A stretch of 26,697 bases of DNA from CAIXYX01 sp043806415 (GCA_043806415.1 JAZDHB010000106.1:1-26697); one strand, 5' to 3'; positions 5,754-14,399 are shown, numbered from the stretch's first letter. Numbers and translations are program-made. Notes: generated by a model from the letters alone, not told the origin.

Positions 5754-7223
5754 CTAAAGCACTTTCTCTTCCCAGATGCGCACGCCCTCGTGCGCCCCCC
5801 TTGTCTTCATCATCTTGGCGATCCGGTTGCCCAGTTCGGTCGGGTAGTCGCCGTTCAGGCAGCCCATGCACAGGTCCGCCCGGTTCTTGCCAATGGCGCC
5901 CACCAGGTCGTCGATCGAGACGTACGCGAGCGAATCCGCGCCCGACACCGCCCGGATCTCCTCGACGGACTTGTTGGCGGCGATCAGCTCGGTGAAGGTG
6001 GGCAGGTCCACGCCGTAAAAGCAGGGCGAGACGACGGGCGGGCAGGCGATGCGCAAGTGCACCTCCTTCGCGCCGGCGTTGCGCAGGAGCTTGACGATTG
6101 GGCCCGAGGTGGTGCCGCGCACGATGGAATCGTCGATGAGCACGATGCGCTTGCCTCCGACCAGCCCGCGCACGGCGTTGAGCTTGAGGCGCACGGCTTC
6201 CAGGCGCTTGGGCTGGGAGGGCATGATGAAGGTGCGCCCGACGTAGCGATTCTTGATGAGCCCTTCCACGAGCGGGATGCCGCTCACCTGCGAGTAGCCT
6301 TCGGCCGCGGGCCTCGACGTGTCGGGCACCGGCACCACGATGTCGGCATCTGCCGGCGCGCTCCTGGCCAGGCGGCGGCCCAGCTCGGCGCGCACCTCGT
6401 AGACGAGTTTGCCCTCCTCGACCGAATCCGGGCGGCTGAAATAAACGTATTCGAAGACGCAGTGCCTCGGCTGCTCAGCCATCACGCTCTTCTTGTGGAT
6501 GCCCTCCCGCCCGATGATGAGCACCTCACCGGGCGCGATGTCCCCGCAAAGCGGGATCTGGTTGATGTCGAGCGCCACCGATTCGGAGGCGAACATGATC
6601 ACGTCGTCCGTCTTGCCCCAGCACAGGGGGCGGATGGCGTGCGGGTCGCGCATGACGATGAGCTGGTTTTTGGCCGTCACGGCGCAGACCGAATACGAGC
6701 CGTCCAGCTCCTTCATCAGGCCGGCCGAGGCCTTGAAGATGTCCAGGCCGTGGGCCTGAAGCTGGCGCACGAACACCTCGAGGATGAGGTACGAATCGCA
6801 GGTGGAGCAGAATTCGAGGCCCTTCTCCTCGAGCAGTCGGCGCAGGGTCCCGTAGTTGGCGATGTTGCCGTTGTGCGCGAGCGCGATGCCGCCGAACGGC
6901 TGCTTGAACGCGAAGGGCTGGGCGTCCTCCTTGCCGCCCGCGCCGATGGTGGGGTAGCGCACGTGCCCGATGCCGGCGTGGCCGGCCAGCTTCCCGACCG
7001 TCTTCTCGTCGAACACGCTGGCCACGAGGCCCAGCTCGCGGTGGTTCTTGATCCTCTTGCCGTCGAACGTGGCCATGCCGGCCGAATCCTGCCCCCGGTG
7101 CTGGAGCGCGATGAGGGCGCGGTAAAGAAGCGGGGCGACGTCCTCGTCCTTGAACGAGAAGGCGCCGACCACGCCGCATTCCTCGTGCAGCGAATGATCG
7201 TCAGAAGGAGCCGGGTGCGACAT
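5754..7223 (-). CDS. purF: Amidophosphoribosyltransferase
   Basis: First committed step of purine synthesis: PRPP plus glutamine to phosphoribosylamine. From the chosen start (MSHPAPSDDH) the nucleophile Cys is residue 16 in HEECGVVGAF, implying a 15-residue propeptide cut off at maturation, as in the Bacillus-type enzyme. An N-terminal Ntn glutaminase domain (RGQDSAGMA, HNGNIANY) is followed by a PRTase domain with the PRPP loop VLIDDSIVRGTT. The 4Fe-4S type cysteines are present: Cys in RHCVFEYVY, in IACPP and the pair in DLCMGC. The frame stays open upstream to an ATG at 7370, which would add 49 low-complexity residues. A TATA box at 7392-7400 fits a leaderless start there, so the true start is undecided. 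The nearest downstream gene is the PadR-like operon. Confidence 0.93.
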   Translation of the reverse strand: MSHPAPSDDHSLHEECGVVGAFSFKDEDVAPLLYRALIALQHRGQDSAGMATFDGKRIKNHRELGLVASVFDEKTVGKLAGHAGIGHVRYPTIGAGGKEDAQPFAFKQPFGGIALAHNGNIANYGTLRRLLEEKGLEFCSTCDSYLILEVFVRQLQAHGLDIFKASAGLMKELDGSYSVCAVTAKNQLIVMRDPHAIRPLCWGKTDDVIMFASESVALDINQIPLCGDIAPGEVLIIGREGIHKKSVMAEQPRHCVFEYVYFSRPDSVEEGKLVYEVRAELGRRLARSAPADADIVVPVPDTSRPAAEGYSQVSGIPLVEGLIKNRYVGRTFIMPSQPKRLEAVRLKLNAVRGLVGGKRIVLIDDSIVRGTTSGPIVKLLRNAGAKEVHLRIACPPVVSPCFYGVDLPTFTELIAANKSVEEIRAVSGADSLAYVSIDDLVGAIGKNRADLCMGCLNGDYPTELGNRIAKMMKTRGAHEGVRIWEEKVL

Positions 7224-7391
7224 GCCCGCGCCGCCTGCGGGTGCGCCCAGACTAGGGGTCGGTCGGGATTGCCGAGCGCACAGCGCTTCTGGCGACCGCG
7301 CCGCGAGCGCGCCTGCGCCGGGGAGGCGTTTTGAATGCAATAAGCTGTGCTCGGACGATTTGATTCCCATACCCCTTTTTCTTCATTCCAG

Positions 7392-7400
7392 AATATATTT
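7392..7400 (-). promoter_or_regulatory. TATA box of purF
   Basis: AAATATATT on the minus strand lies 22 to 30 bases before the ATG at 7370. Either translation begins at 7370 on a leaderless mRNA, or purF has a leader of about 150 nt before the conserved start at 7223. Confidence 0.6.
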
Positions 7401-7423
7401 GTTTGCCCCGGTGCGCTCCAAAG

Positions 7424-7433
7424 CATATTTAAA
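7424..7433 (+). promoter_or_regulatory. TATA box of the 292-residue orphan gene
   Basis: CATATTTAAA on the plus strand would start transcription near 7457 and give a leader of roughly 28 nt. That leader contains GGGAG (7474-7478), six bases before the ATG at 7485. It lies back to back with the purF box, making a compact divergent promoter. Confidence 0.55.
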
Positions 7434-7484
7434 CATGAAAGTGGACATCGTATCATAGTTATCCTCGTTTCATGGGAGATGCGT

Positions 7485-8363
7485 ATGGCTTCAAGCAGGA
7501 AGGTCCAACTCGAGAAATACGAAGCGGCATTCCGGAAAAGGCAGGAAAAACATGGCCCGGATCCGTCCGAAAGCGTCGGGAAACTCGACGATCGGCAGCT
7601 TCGAAGCCTTCAAGATTTTGTCCAGCACGCCCGCCCGAATTCCGGGCATGGCCATCCTCACTCGAACGGAGGTTCGAAAAATCCGTCAAACGGCGCGTGT
7701 CATTACAAGGGCCGGTCCGTCACCGAGCATGCCCCGCCATCCGATGGTCCGGACAAGGAATTCATCGCCGAACAGGTCCGGCAGTCCGAGGAAGCGCTTT
7801 TCGGCCCCGGCCTGCCTGCCAAGAAGCAGCGCCCATACCTCGTCCGGCTGGTCAACAGCGCCTTGCGCGTGTATGCGTCCAGCGCTTACGAGATTCCGGC
7901 CAGCCAGGCCACCCAACTGCTGGACCGCTGGCTCTCGATCGACGATTTTCACAAAAACCGCCGCATCTATGTCGACAACATCCTCTTTATGCTCGAGCTT
8001 TTTTTCCAGAAACTGCTTGATGCCGACCGTCCGGAGAACCGGATGCTCGTAAGCAAGCTGATTCACGATAACTCCGGAGCCATACTCTACGGCCTTGCGC
8101 TCAACGACCCAGACTCGCTTGGGAAGGAGCCGTGCGATCCTGAACAAAAGCAGAAGCTGGAGACTTATCGAAGCAGGGTGCAGAACATCTTGCAGGAGCA
8201 TGCCGCTCCGCCGGTCCGCGAACGCATCGGGGCTATGGCAGGCCAGCCCCTTCTCTTGAAGCCGGATTTGAGCGCATTTCCCGGCCGCCCTGCAAAAAAC
8301 GGCCAGGCCTCGAATGTCTCCATCCACGGCTCTTCCGGCCCGGTCCAGGCATTCAGGCGCTAA
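7485..8363 (+). CDS. Conserved-looking soluble protein of unknown function (292 aa)
   Basis: I do not recognise this family. The start at 7485 is chosen because GGGAG is six bases upstream; an in-frame ATG at 7479 is the alternative, and the frame remains open further upstream without support. Residues 1-45 form a charged helical segment (VQLEKYEAAFRKRQEKHG). About 48-95 is a His/Gly/Ser/Asn/Pro-rich, probably disordered linker. About 98-260 is a helical domain with PYLVRLVNSALRVYASSAYE and YVDNILFMLELFFQKLL, and the tail is Pro/Gly/Ser-rich. There is no signal peptide or membrane helix. It is transcribed alone, divergently from purF, and followed by a T-rich stretch that probably ends the transcript. 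Confidence 0.75.
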   Translation: MASSRKVQLEKYEAAFRKRQEKHGPDPSESVGKLDDRQLRSLQDFVQHARPNSGHGHPHSNGGSKNPSNGACHYKGRSVTEHAPPSDGPDKEFIAEQVRQSEEALFGPGLPAKKQRPYLVRLVNSALRVYASSAYEIPASQATQLLDRWLSIDDFHKNRRIYVDNILFMLELFFQKLLDADRPENRMLVSKLIHDNSGAILYGLALNDPDSLGKEPCDPEQKQKLETYRSRVQNILQEHAAPPVRERIGAMAGQPLLLKPDLSAFPGRPAKNGQASNVSIHGSSGPVQAFRR

Positions 8364-8438
8364 AGACGAATGCCAAGTCCGGCACCCCGGCTCCGGCGCC
8401 GTCCGGGCCCGGGCCCCGCCAGAGCGAGCGAGGAGGCG

Positions 8439-8460
8439 TTATATTTTTTATTGTTGTTTT
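8439..8460 (+). terminator. T-rich terminator after the 292-aa gene
   Basis: A T-rich run (TTATATTTTTTATTG then TTGTTTT) begins about 75 bases after the stop codon, following a very GC-rich stretch (8395-8438). Archaeal RNA polymerase terminates at such T-tracts. Only the T-tract is persuasive; I see no clean hairpin. Confidence 0.45.
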
Positions 8461-8523
8461 GGTGCCACGAGCGAGCTGGGATGCGATTGGCGAAAATGGG
8501 GAATTTCTGATTGGTGTCAACAC

Positions 8524-9390
8524 CTAGAACTTCTTGGCCAATTCGACGATGCCCTCGAAGAGCGGGCGGCAGTTGCCCGCATCCGGCGGCGTCTTCTCCT
8601 TGTTGCCCAGCATGGATGAAATGGATGCGAGGAATCCTCCTTTTTCCCGCGCCTTGGGCGGGCGTTCGGTCCAATGCGGGGATTGCAGGTAGCGCACGTG
8701 GCATTCGGGATGCGGCATCAGGCCCATCACGTTGCCGGCCTCGTTGCAGAGGCCCGCGATGGCGTCGGCCGAGCCGTTGGGATTGTCCGGGTAGCGGTCC
8801 GCCTTGAGGCCGTCGCGCGACGAGGCATAGCGGAACGCGATCTGCCCGCCCTCTTCCAGTCGCTCGAGCGTCTTGGGGCTGGCCAGCGCCATCTGCCCCT
8901 CGCCGTGGCGCACCGGCATGCTCAGGATGTCCATGCCCTGCGCGAAGGGGCACACGCTGGCTTCGGTGCGCAGCCTCACCCACCGGTTTTCGAAGCGCCC
9001 GCTCTTGTTGGGCATGAGCGTGAGCTCGCGCGAATTCCACTTGTCCCAGCCGGGCAGGGCGCCCAGCTGCGTGAGCACCTGGAATCCGTTGCAGATCCCC
9101 ACCACCGGCTTTCCCGAATCGACGAATTTGCGTAAGGGTTCCTGCAGCTTGAACCTGAATTTGTTGGCCAGCACGCGCCCGGCCTGGATGTCGTCCGCGA
9201 AGGCCCAGCCGCCGGGCAGCATGAATATCTGGTATTGCTCGAGCGCCTGGCCGCCGTCGGCCTGCAGTTTGTTGAAATGCACAAGCTCGCAGTTCGCGCC
9301 GGCCATCGTAAGAGCATGGGCGGTCTCCTGCTCGCAGTTGATGCCGAAGCCCGTCAGGATGCAAGCGCGAGGTTGTTCAGCCATATCCAT
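8524..9390 (-). CDS. purQ: Phosphoribosylformylglycinamidine synthase, glutaminase subunit
   Basis: Glutaminase partner of PurL, supplying ammonia for FGAR to FGAM conversion. The 288-residue class I amidotransferase begins with the family signature LTGFGINCE, has GGWAFADDIQAG (60-71), the nucleophile elbow GICNGFQ with Cys100, and His227-Pro-Glu229 in MPHPE. It is slightly longer than typical PurQ (about 225-275), with the excess in a C-terminal segment around the repeated Pro/Lys stretch and the last 30 residues. It starts 15 nt after the purL stop on the same strand, so the two are one operon. Three starts are close together: GTG 9393, ATG 9390 and ATG 9384; ATG 9390 was chosen. The ribosome site may be GGTGA overlapping the purL stop. 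Confidence 0.93.
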   Translation of the reverse strand: MDMAEQPRACILTGFGINCEQETAHALTMAGANCELVHFNKLQADGGQALEQYQIFMLPGGWAFADDIQAGRVLANKFRFKLQEPLRKFVDSGKPVVGICNGFQVLTQLGALPGWDKWNSRELTLMPNKSGRFENRWVRLRTEASVCPFAQGMDILSMPVRHGEGQMALASPKTLERLEEGGQIAFRYASSRDGLKADRYPDNPNGSADAIAGLCNEAGNVMGLMPHPECHVRYLQSPHWTERPPKAREKGGFLASISSMLGNKEKTPPDAGNCRPLFEGIVELAKKF

Positions 9391-9405
9391 CACGATATTT
9401 CCATT

Positions 9406-12400
9406 TCACCAAGTAATCGTATTCTTGAAGCTTTTTTCCAGCTCGCCCAGCGTCGTCTTCACGCCTTTGCCGGCCTGGCTGGCCCCGATCACGAATTCCG
9501 TCTCCTCCAGCACCGTGCCGATCCGGCAGAAGGGCGTGCCATGCATCATGCTCTCGAATGCGGCGCAGTCGGCGGGATGCACGCCCACCACGAAGCGTCC
9601 GGCTGATTCAGAGAAAAGCATGTGCGCCTCGTTCATCCCCGGTTCGTGGAGCAGGTGCTCCAGATGCGTGCGGCAGCCCAGCTGCCCGCCGATGGAGCAT
9701 TCGGCCAGGGCCACCGCCAGCCCGCCGTCCGAGCAGTCGTGCGCCGAAGCCGCCAGCCCCTGCTCCATGGCGCGGTGCAGATGGTGGTAGAGCCGGATGT
9801 TGTCCTCGAGGCGCACGCGGGGCAGGTTGGCGCCCAATCGTCCGAAGAGGGCATAATATTCCGAGGCCCCCAGCTCGTCATAGGTGCGCCCGAGCACGTA
9901 GATGACATCGCCCGCCTGCTTGAAATCCGAGCTGACCGCCCGTCCCGCATCCTTCATCACGCCGCACAGGCTGATGAGCAGGGTGGGCGGCACCGATATC
10001 CTGATGCCGCTGTGCGCGTAATCGTTCTTCATCGAATCCTTGCCCGAGACGAGGGGCAGCGAATAGGCGACGCAGGCCTCGAAGAGCCCCCGGTTGGCGC
10101 GCACGAGGGCGGCCAGTTTCAGCTTTCCGTCCGGGTTCTTGGCGCTCTGGACCGGGTCGGGCCAGCAGAAGTTGTCCAGCGCCCCCCAGTGCGTCGGGTC
10201 CCCGCCAGTCGCGATGTAATTGCGCACGGCCTCGTCCACGGCCAGATGCGCCATGCCGTGCGGGTCGATGTCGCTTGCGCGCGGGCAGAGCCCATGCGAG
10301 ACGGCGATGCCCATCGGCTTGTCCGGCAGGGGCTGGAGCACCGCCGCGTCCGACGGCCCGCTCGCGTCCTTTCCGCACAACGGTTTTATCACGCTCATGC
10401 CCTGCACTTCATGGTCGTATTGGCGGATGACCGATTCCTTGGAGCAGATGTTGGGGCGCGCGAGCAATTCCAGGAGCGCGCGGGTGGGGTTGTTGGCCGC
10501 TTCGGACCGCCCGGTCGACGGGCCGCGGGTCGGATTGTCGGCCGGCGAGGAACCGGGTTCTTCATCCATATCCGAATCGGCCAGTTCTTCGTCGCTGGGT
10601 TCCTCGATTTGCGGTTCGGTCCATTCGGCTTCCAGATGCATGCGCGGAAGGCCTTCGTGCAGGAACTTGAGGTCCAGGCGCGCCACCGTGTGGCTGTGGT
10701 AGCGCACCTCCAGATAGCCGCCCGAGATGAACTCGCCCAAATCCGTGGCTTCCACGCCGTGTTCGGCCGCGAGCGCCACGAATTCGCCGGCCTTATCGAC
10801 CGGCACGGCCACGGTCATGCGCTCCTGCGACTCGCTGACGAATATCTCCCACGGGTCCAAGCCCGGGTATTTGAGCGGGCAGCGCTCGAGATGGAGGACG
10901 GCGCCGTTCGTGAGCCGGGCCATCTCGCCCACGGACGAGGACAGCCCGCCCGCGCCGTCGTCGGTGAGGCCCGAATGCAGGTTCTTGTCCCTGGATTCGA
11001 GCAGGAAATCCGTCATTTTCTTCTGCGTGAAGGGGTCGCCCAGCTGCACGGCCGAGGTCGGCGAGCCCTCGTTCAGCCCTTCGGAGGAGAAGGTGGCGCC
11101 GTGGATGCCGTCCTTTCCCACGCGCCCGCCCACCATGAAGATCCGGTCGCCCGCCTTGACGTGCTTCTCATGGCCCTTGCGTCCCTCGCTCAAGTTGCGC
11201 GGCATGAGCCCGCCGGTGCCGCAGTACACGAGCGGCTTGCCCAGGTACCGGTCGTCGAAATAGATCGAGCCGTTCACGGTGGGGATGCCGGAGGCGTTGC
11301 CGCCCTTCTCCACGCCCGCGCGCACGCCCTCGAACACCCGGCGCGGGTGCATCAGGCGCGGCGGGATCGCTCCCTCATAGAACGGGTCCGCGAAGCAGAA
11401 CACGTCTGTGTTGAAGATGGGCTTGGCGCCCAGGCCCGTGCCCAGCACGTCCCGGTTCACGCCCAATATGCCGGTGAGCGCGCCGCCGTACGGGTCGAGC
11501 GCCGAGGGCGTGTTGTGCGTCTCCACCTTCACGGCCAGCGCCCAATCATCGTCCAAGGCGATGACGCCCGCGTTGTCCTCGAACACGGAGAGCAGGTAGG
11601 GTTTGGCCGCCGTTATCCGGTGCGTGGCGCCGGCGATGTAGGTCTTGAAAAGCGAATCGATCCTTTTGTGCACGATTTTCTTTTTCTGCGTTGATTTCGT
11701 TTTTTTGTCCGCGAATTTGTGGTTTTTCGCGCTTGTGGTCGTCCAAGCGCCTTTGCCGTCTTCCATCCCGCTTTCTTTCTCCTCGTAATCGATGAGCGCG
11801 TTGAATATCTTGTGCTTGCAGTGCTCGGACCAGGTCTGGGCGATGCATTCGAGCTCCACGTCGGTCGGGTGGATGGTCAGCCCCGCCGCCGCGCGCTCGC
11901 GGCGCACGTCCTCGTTCCTGTAATGGGCGGCGATGGCTTTCATCTCCCGCGCGTCCAGGGCCAGGAGCCGCCTCTTGGACAGGCGCTCCAGCTCGTTCTC
12001 GTCATCCGGCAGCGGCACCTCGAACACCGAGCCCTTGGCCGCCATGCCTGCCTTGGGCAGGATCAGGCCGGCGTAATAGCCTCCCAAATCGTGCGGCAGG
12101 ACGAGCCGGTGCCGCTCGATGAGCGGGTTGCACAAAAGCCCTTCCGCGATTCTCTTGGCGAGCGCCTCGTCGAGCTTGACGTCGCCGTAGAAGAAATAGA
12201 GCGTGGAGGTGTACACCCCGCCTTCCAGCGTCCGGCCGATGGCCTCGCCGGCCGCCTGTTTGGCCGTCTCGCCCACGTTGTCCTTGACGCCGGGCCTGAA
12301 CCCGATCTCGACGGCTCCCGTGAAATTGATCTCCACCGGCTGGTTGATGGAGAATTTCTGGCTCAGGGCGTCGGCCAGCAATTCCTTGGCGACCTGATGG

Positions 12401-12561
12401 GCTTCCGGCTGGCTCAAATCGTCCTCGAAACTGTACACATGGGCCCGGTGGATGTCGATGAGCCCGTCCAATCCGTAGTCTGCGCGCACCCTGTCCGCGA
12501 TGCTTGCGGCCTTGGCGTCCGCGAACTCGGTTTTGAGGGCCACCTCTATGCGGCAAACCAT
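9406..12561 (-). CDS. purL: Phosphoribosylformylglycinamidine synthase with fused PurS region (PurSL)
   Basis: Catalyses ATP-dependent FGAR to FGAM in purine synthesis with PurQ. The 1051-residue protein begins with two PurS-like segments. Residues 1-75 are degenerate. About 80-160 is more typical, with FRPGVKDNVGE and LLCNPLIERHRLV. The PurL synthetase follows with TWSEHCKHKIF (about 243-253), KVETHNTPSALDPYGG (about 345-360), a DDGAGGLSSSVGEMAR stretch and the second half with VSGKDSMKNDY and HDCSDGGLAVALAE. Two lineage-specific insertions stand out: a Lys-rich one at about 263-300 and an acidic linker with twin NPTR motifs at about 645-690. A TATA box centred 25 bases upstream supports ATG 12561. 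The same frame is open for another 900 nt upstream, but that stretch crosses the secD terminator and coding region and is not part of the gene. purQ follows directly. Confidence 0.95.
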   Translation of the reverse strand: MVCRIEVALKTEFADAKAASIADRVRADYGLDGLIDIHRAHVYSFEDDLSQPEAHQVAKELLADALSQKFSINQPVEINFTGAVEIGFRPGVKDNVGETAKQAAGEAIGRTLEGGVYTSTLYFFYGDVKLDEALAKRIAEGLLCNPLIERHRLVLPHDLGGYYAGLILPKAGMAAKGSVFEVPLPDDENELERLSKRRLLALDAREMKAIAAHYRNEDVRRERAAAGLTIHPTDVELECIAQTWSEHCKHKIFNALIDYEEKESGMEDGKGAWTTTSAKNHKFADKKTKSTQKKKIVHKRIDSLFKTYIAGATHRITAAKPYLLSVFEDNAGVIALDDDWALAVKVETHNTPSALDPYGGALTGILGVNRDVLGTGLGAKPIFNTDVFCFADPFYEGAIPPRLMHPRRVFEGVRAGVEKGGNASGIPTVNGSIYFDDRYLGKPLVYCGTGGLMPRNLSEGRKGHEKHVKAGDRIFMVGGRVGKDGIHGATFSSEGLNEGSPTSAVQLGDPFTQKKMTDFLLESRDKNLHSGLTDDGAGGLSSSVGEMARLTNGAVLHLERCPLKYPGLDPWEIFVSESQERMTVAVPVDKAGEFVALAAEHGVEATDLGEFISGGYLEVRYHSHTVARLDLKFLHEGLPRMHLEAEWTEPQIEEPSDEELADSDMDEEPGSSPADNPTRGPSTGRSEAANNPTRALLELLARPNICSKESVIRQYDHEVQGMSVIKPLCGKDASGPSDAAVLQPLPDKPMGIAVSHGLCPRASDIDPHGMAHLAVDEAVRNYIATGGDPTHWGALDNFCWPDPVQSAKNPDGKLKLAALVRANRGLFEACVAYSLPLVSGKDSMKNDYAHSGIRISVPPTLLISLCGVMKDAGRAVSSDFKQAGDVIYVLGRTYDELGASEYYALFGRLGANLPRVRLEDNIRLYHHLHRAMEQGLAASAHDCSDGGLAVALAECSIGGQLGCRTHLEHLLHEPGMNEAHMLFSESAGRFVVGVHPADCAAFESMMHGTPFCRIGTVLEETEFVIGASQAGKGVKTTLGELEKSFKNTITW

Positions 12562-12580
12562 GGTTAAGAGAGGGAAAGAA

Positions 12581-12590
12581 AGTTTAAGAA
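12581..12590 (-). promoter_or_regulatory. TATA box of purL-purQ
   Basis: TTCTTAAACT on the minus strand is centred about 25 bases before the purL ATG at 12561, implying a leaderless or nearly leaderless mRNA. The bases between are pyrimidine-rich, with no Shine-Dalgarno motif. Confidence 0.65.
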
Positions 12591-12661
12591 GATGGCGCCG
12601 GCCGAAGGCAATCGGGATAAAACGAAGGAATAGAAAACGTTGGAAAAAATGAAACAAAAAA

Positions 12662-12725
12662 CGATAAAACAAAAAACGAATCGGGGGCCTCGAGGCCCCC
12701 CGCCCGTTTTCTTTTTTTTTGTTTT
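12662..12725 (-). terminator. Palindromic, bidirectional-type terminator after secD
   Basis: A perfect 18-base GC palindrome (12683-12700) with centre CCTCGAGG is flanked by A/T runs on both sides. On the minus strand it is followed by T-runs (complement of 12662-12680). On the plus strand it is followed by TTTTCTTTTTTTTT. It sits 53-70 nt past the secD stop and separates secFD from the purL promoter. Confidence 0.85.
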
Positions 12726-12752
12726 GCTTGTCCCTGGTTTTCCTTTCTTCTC

Positions 12753-14378
12753 CTACTTGTCGTGCTTCTCGTGCGAGAAGAGCTTCTGCACGATCACGCC
12801 GTAGGCCGGCCGGGTGATGAGCACGCCCAGCATGTAGCCCAGCAGCGTCGAGGTGGCGAAGTTGATGATGTCCACCAGGCCCGAGAAGAGCAGGGGCACC
12901 ATCGCCACCGTGGCGACGATCGCGTTGGTCACGATGATGGAAAACGCGTTCTCCAGCTTCTGGCGCGAGTCCTCGTGCCCGGGTCCCTGTTTGAGGATCT
13001 CGTCGGTCACCACGATCTGGGCGTCCACCGAGATGCCGATGACGGCGATGATGCCGGCCATGGCCGCCAAGTCGATGGTGAAGGTGCCGATGATGGCCAC
13101 GATGATGATGACCTCGGAGAGCGAGATGAGGATGATGGGCAGCACCACCTTGGGCGTGCGGTAGCGGATGGCCACCATGGCCGAGATGCACAGCATGGCG
13201 AAGATGGCGCCGATCACGGACAGGCGCAGGAATTCGGCGCCCAGCGGGGCCGGGATGTCCTGCTGCTGGCCGATGGAGATCTGCACGGGGAGCGCCCCGC
13301 CCTTGAGGATGGCCATGGTCTCGCGGGATTCGAGGTCCGCGGCCGCCTGGCGCGAGCGTGAGTCGATGCCCGGCACGTTGCCGGTGATGGAATAGCCGCG
13401 CGAGGCCACGCCTTCGGTCACGCCGCGCTGCAAATGCGGCGCCTGCGAGAGGCCGACCGCGTCCCACTTGTCCACGTTGTCCGTGGTCTTCTTGCCGTTG
13501 CCGTTATACGAGGGCGACATCTCCGCGTCGGTCTTCTCCACGAGCGTGAATCCGGCCGTCACGAGGCGCTTCTTGAGCGGATCGGGGGCGTTCTGCGAGA
13601 CGATGGCCCTCGTCTTGTTGTCTGCCGGCGTGATGTTGAACTCGGTGTTGCGCGCCAAGTCTTCCTGGACGTACACCTTGATATCGTCGTGCTCCAGCTT
13701 GAGGGCTCTCTGGGCCATGGCCAGCGCGTCATCCTCGGTGGCCGGGATCGGGAACACGCCCTGGGCGCTGCCGTTGGCGTTCGCGAGCAGGTCGGAGAGC
13801 GGGATCACCACGATGGAATCCGTGGGCCGGTCCAGGAACATGTAAAGCGGATAATCGGTCTTGCCCTTCGCCGTCTTGGCGAAGAGGTCCTGTCCCTCGG
13901 GCCTCAGCGCGAAAGTCACCATCCAGTCCTGTCCGGCCTGGGTGAAGAGCTGGCGGCCGATCGAGCTCTGCGCGATGTCGTCCCCGCTCACGGCCACCTT
14001 GCCGTCCACAATCCCCTGGTAGACACCCTGCTTGGAGAGCAGGGTCTTGATGTCGGACACGAGCGTGGGGTTGTTCTTGGGCACCTCGATGTTGATGCGC
14101 GAGTCGCCGACCGGATACACCACCACTTCCTGAAGGCCGAAGGTGGAGGCGCGCGTCTTGACGGTGTTGATCATCTCCTCCATCGTGACCTGGTTGACGG
14201 GCGTCTGCAGGAGCACGGGCACCTGCACCCCGCCGGAGAAGGCGATGCCGAATTTGAGGCCCCCGCCGGTCGGTCCGCCGTTGATCATGACCCAGCCGAT
14301 GGCGAGCGCCACGAGCAGGATGAGCATGAGCACGCGCTTCTCGCGCAGGATCTGCAGGATCACGTTGTCGTCAGCCAT
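12753..14378 (-). CDS. secD: Protein export membrane protein SecD
   Basis: RND-type accessory subunit of the Sec translocon, acting with SecF on the outer face of the membrane to help preprotein export. The 541-residue protein has one N-terminal membrane helix (about 15-33), then a large extracellular P1-like region (about 45-380) containing FGIAFSGGVQVPVLL, the archaeal form of the conserved D1 motif. Five membrane helices follow in the last 165 residues (LSVIGAIFAMLCISAMVAI, VVLPIILISLSEVIIIVAII, MAGIIAVIGISVDAQIVVTD and two more). The gene begins 21 nt after secF on the same strand with GGTG upstream, so it is the second gene of a secF-secD operon. The tail (HEKHDK) is charged and cytoplasmic. 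A strong palindromic terminator follows. Confidence 0.93.
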   Translation of the reverse strand: MADDNVILQILREKRVLMLILLVALAIGWVMINGGPTGGGLKFGIAFSGGVQVPVLLQTPVNQVTMEEMINTVKTRASTFGLQEVVVYPVGDSRINIEVPKNNPTLVSDIKTLLSKQGVYQGIVDGKVAVSGDDIAQSSIGRQLFTQAGQDWMVTFALRPEGQDLFAKTAKGKTDYPLYMFLDRPTDSIVVIPLSDLLANANGSAQGVFPIPATEDDALAMAQRALKLEHDDIKVYVQEDLARNTEFNITPADNKTRAIVSQNAPDPLKKRLVTAGFTLVEKTDAEMSPSYNGNGKKTTDNVDKWDAVGLSQAPHLQRGVTEGVASRGYSITGNVPGIDSRSRQAAADLESRETMAILKGGALPVQISIGQQQDIPAPLGAEFLRLSVIGAIFAMLCISAMVAIRYRTPKVVLPIILISLSEVIIIVAIIGTFTIDLAAMAGIIAVIGISVDAQIVVTDEILKQGPGHEDSRQKLENAFSIIVTNAIVATVAMVPLLFSGLVDIINFATSTLLGYMLGVLITRPAYGVIVQKLFSHEKHDK

Positions 14379-14399
14379 GTCATCACACCGTCAAAAATG

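Noticed and set aside
5790..7334. 514-residue open frame on the plus strand across purF
   Set aside because: Antisense to purF with no domain; high GC content leaves such frames open by chance.
9086..9155. Possible tRNA in GC-rich sequence
   Set aside because: A scan of both strands for a T-loop with matching five-base stem found none here or elsewhere in the window; isolated TTCGAA-like words at 7672 and 26146 lack stems.
9622..11694. 690-residue open frame on the plus strand across purL
   Set aside because: Antisense shadow of purL with His/Arg/Val-rich composition and no domain.
12562..13467. Upstream extension of the purL frame by about 300 codons
   Set aside because: It runs through the purL TATA box, the palindromic terminator and the secD coding region in another frame. 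The conserved PurS start at 12561 is the real one.
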